Shown here one piece after another: positions 61,541-64,000 of a stretch of 64,000 bases of DNA. The translations under genes were made by a program, and so were the position numbers. This DNA comes from Archivesica marissinica (lineage: Eukaryota > Mollusca > Bivalvia > Venerida > Vesicomyidae), in assembly GCA_014843695.1 (NCBI GenBank), contig CM026390.1, positions 2,749,213 to 2,813,212 on the forward strand, written 5' to 3'. The notes under the pieces are model-generated. The model was given only the letters and a program-made list of their open reading frames with translations, was not told the DNA's origin and ran no database searches. The stretch's first letter is position 1; every line of letters starts with the position of its first letter.

Positions 61541-64000
61541 TATAAGAGAATGTGGCGGTATGTCGGCAGTTAGTTTAAACATTATAAGGGAATGTGGTGG
61601 TATGTCTGCAGTTAGTTTAAACATTATAAGGGAATGTGGTGGTATGTCTGCAGTTAGTTTAAACATTATACGGGAATATGGTGGTATGTCGGCAGTTAGC
61701 TTAAACAGTATAAGGGAATATGGTGGTATGTCGGCAGTTAGTTTAAACATTATAAGGGAATATGGTGGTATGTCTGCAGTTAGTTTAAACATTATACGGG
61801 AATATGGTGGTATGTCGGCAGTTAGCTTAAACATTATAAGAGAATGTGGTGGTATGTCGGCAGTTAGTTTAAACATTATAAGGGAATGTGGTGGTATGTC
61901 GGCAGTTAGTTTAAACATTGTAAGGGAATGTGGTGGTATGACAGCAGTTAGTTTAAACATTATAAGGGAATATGGTGGTATGTTGGCAGTTAGCTTAAAC
62001 ATTATAAGAGAATGTGGTGGTATGTCGGCAGTTAGTTTAAACATTATAAGAGAATGTGGTGGTATGTCGGCAGTTAGTTTAAACATTATAAGAGAATGTG
62101 GTGGTATGTCGGCAGTTAGTTTAAAGATTATAAGAGAATATGGTGGTATGTCGGCAGTTAGATTAAACATTGCAAGAGAATGTGGCGGTATGTCGGCAGT
62201 TAGCGTGAACATTATAAGAGAATTTTGTGTTATGTCGGCAGTTAGTTTAAACATTATAAGGGAATATGGTGGTATGTTGGCAGTTAGTTTAAACATTATA
62301 AGAGAATGTGGTGGTATGTCTGCAGTTAGCTTAAACATTATAAGAGAATGTGGTGGTATGTCGGCAGTTAATTTAAACATTATAAGGGAATATGGTAGTA
62401 TGTCGGCAGTTAGTTTAAGCATTATAAGGGAATGTGGTAGTATGTCTGCAGTTAGTTTAAACATTATACGGGAATATGGTGGTATGTCGGCAGTTAGCTT
62501 AAACATTATAAGGGAATATGGTGGTATGTCGGCAGTTAGTTTAAACATTATAAGGGAATATGGTGGTATGTCTGCAGTTAGTTTAAACATTATACGGGAA
62601 TATGGTGGTATGTCGGCAGTTAGCTTAAACATTATAAGAGAATGTGGTGGTATGTCGGCAGTTAGTTTAAACATTATAAGGGAATGTGGTGGTATGTCGG
62701 CAGTTAGTTTAAACATTGTAAGGGAATGTGGTGGTATGACAGCAGTTAGTTTAAACATTATAAGGGAATATGGTGGTATGTTGGCAGTTAGCTTAAACAT
62801 TATAAGAGAATGTGGTGGTATGTCGGCAGTTAGTTTAAACATTATAAGAGAATGTGGTGGTATGTCCGCAGTTAGTTTAAACATTATAAGAGAATGTGGT
62901 GGTATGTCGGCAGTTAGTTTAAAGATTATAAGAGAATATGGTGGTATGTCGGCAGTTAGATTAAACATTGCAAGAGAATGTGGCGGTATGTCGGCAGTTA
63001 GCGTGAACATTATAAGAGAATTTTGTGTTATGTCGGCAGTTAGTTTAAACATTATAAGGGAATATGGTGGTATGTTGGCAGTTAGTTTAAACATTATAAG
63101 AGAATGTGGTGGTATGTCTGCAGTTAGCTTAAACATTATAAGAGAATGTGGTGGTATGTCGGCAGTTAATTTAAACATTATAAGGGAATATGGTAGTATG
63201 TCGGCAGTTAGTTTAAGCATTATAAGGGAATGTGGTAGTATGTCCGCAGTTAGTTTAAACATATATAAGAGAATGTGGTGGTATGTCGGCAGTTAGTTTA
63301 AACATTATAAGGGAATGTGGTGGTATGTCGGCAGTTAGCTTAAACATTATAAGGGAATCTGGTGGTATGTCGGCAGTTAGTTTAATCATTATAAGAGAAT
63401 GTGGTGGTATGTCGGCAGTTAGCGTGAGCATTATAAGAGAATGTTGTGTTATGTCGGCAGTTAGTTTAAACATTATAAGGGAATGTGGTGGTATGTCGGC
63501 AGTTAGTTTAAACATATATAAGAGAATGTGGTGGTATGACAGCAGTTAGTTTAAACATTATAAGGGAATATGGTGGTATGTTGGCAGTTAGCTTAAACAT
63601 TATAAGAGAATGTGGTGGTATGTCGGCAGTTAGTTTAAACATTATAAGAGAATGTGGTGGTATGTCCGCAGTTAGTTTAAACATATATAAGAGAATGTGG
63701 TGGTATGTCGGCAGTTAGTTTAAACATTATAAGGGAATGTGGTGGTATGTCGGCAGTTAGCTTAAACATTATAAGGGAATCTGGTGGTATGTCGGCAGTT
63801 AGTTTAATCATTATAAGAGAATGTGGTGGTATGTCGGCAGTTAGCGTGAGCATTATAAGAGAATGTTGTGTTATGTCGGCAGTTAGTTTAAACAGTATAA
63901 GGGAATGTGGTGGTATGTCGGCAGTTAGTTTAAACATATATAAGAGAATGTGGTGGTATGTCGGCAGTTAGTTTAAACATTATAAGGGAATATGGTGGTA
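61541..64000. repeat. 42-bp minisatellite with nested higher-order blocks, runs off the window
   Basis: About 58 copies of a 42-bp unit beginning ATAAGGGAATGTGGTGGTAT and ending TTAGTTTAAACATT. Marker variants repeat at 798 bp (19 units; TGACAGCAG at 61939 and 62737) and, further right, at 422 bp (an AACATATATAAG unit near 63258 and 63680). Both strands are stop-free (576 and 578 codons), giving 14-residue repeats that are not proteins. Confidence 0.96.

Noticed and set aside
61532..63296. 576/578-codon repeat proteins on both strands of the 42-bp array
   Set aside because: The unit length is a multiple of 3 and stop-free on both strands; no flanking gene structure.

Overview
This window is animal nuclear DNA, most likely from a lophotrochozoan and plausibly a bivalve mollusc. 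I infer this from an intron-rich BMP type I receptor gene, three kinds of tRNA-derived SINE with target-site duplications, MITE-like DNA transposons, and exceptional minisatellite density. The species cannot be named from the sequence alone. By my own estimate about two thirds of the window (roughly 44 of 64 kb) is tandem repeat in nearly thirty arrays with unit lengths from 4 to about 120 bp. Two runs of exactly 1000 N (11635-12634 and 55977-56976) are scaffold gaps, each adjoining an array.

The only convincing gene is on the plus strand: the 3' half of a BMP type I receptor (ALK3/ALK6 class), six exons between 7431 and 34531. Joined at canonical GT/AG sites, they give 954 nt with no frame break, i.e. 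317 residues covering the whole kinase domain and a TGA stop. The signal peptide, ligand-binding domain, transmembrane segment and GS box are not present and must lie upstream. All five introns carry long minisatellites.

Layout. 1-7360: three adjoining arrays upstream of the first exon. 7624-16811 (intron 1): an 8.6 kb array of 44-bp units with a gap, one SINE and a TCTG microsatellite. 17004-20546 (intron 2): a SINE, a 38-bp array, unique DNA, a short 37-bp triplet and another SINE. 20653-28892 (intron 3): a 38-bp array that copies the exon-intron junction itself, a 4 kb 20-bp array, a piggyBac-like MITE, two SINEs, a hAT-like element and 26- and 21-bp arrays. 29069-32250 (intron 4): mostly one 2.2 kb hAT-like element with a nested SINE and a 61-bp array. 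32382-34375 (intron 5): a 22-bp array carrying HindIII motifs and a SINE fragment. 34532-64000: no recognisable gene; more than a dozen arrays, including a 7.7 kb octamer array, more SINEs and MITEs.

The most interesting observation is at exon 3 (20547-20652). The last 13 coding bases plus the 5' splice site have been tandemly copied, so nine nearly identical 5' splice junctions sit 38 bp apart, and only the first preserves the reading frame. A parallel case at 60568-60716 is a minisatellite whose unit is the end of a MITE plus its flank. Both suggest that arrays in this genome are seeded from existing sequence junctions.
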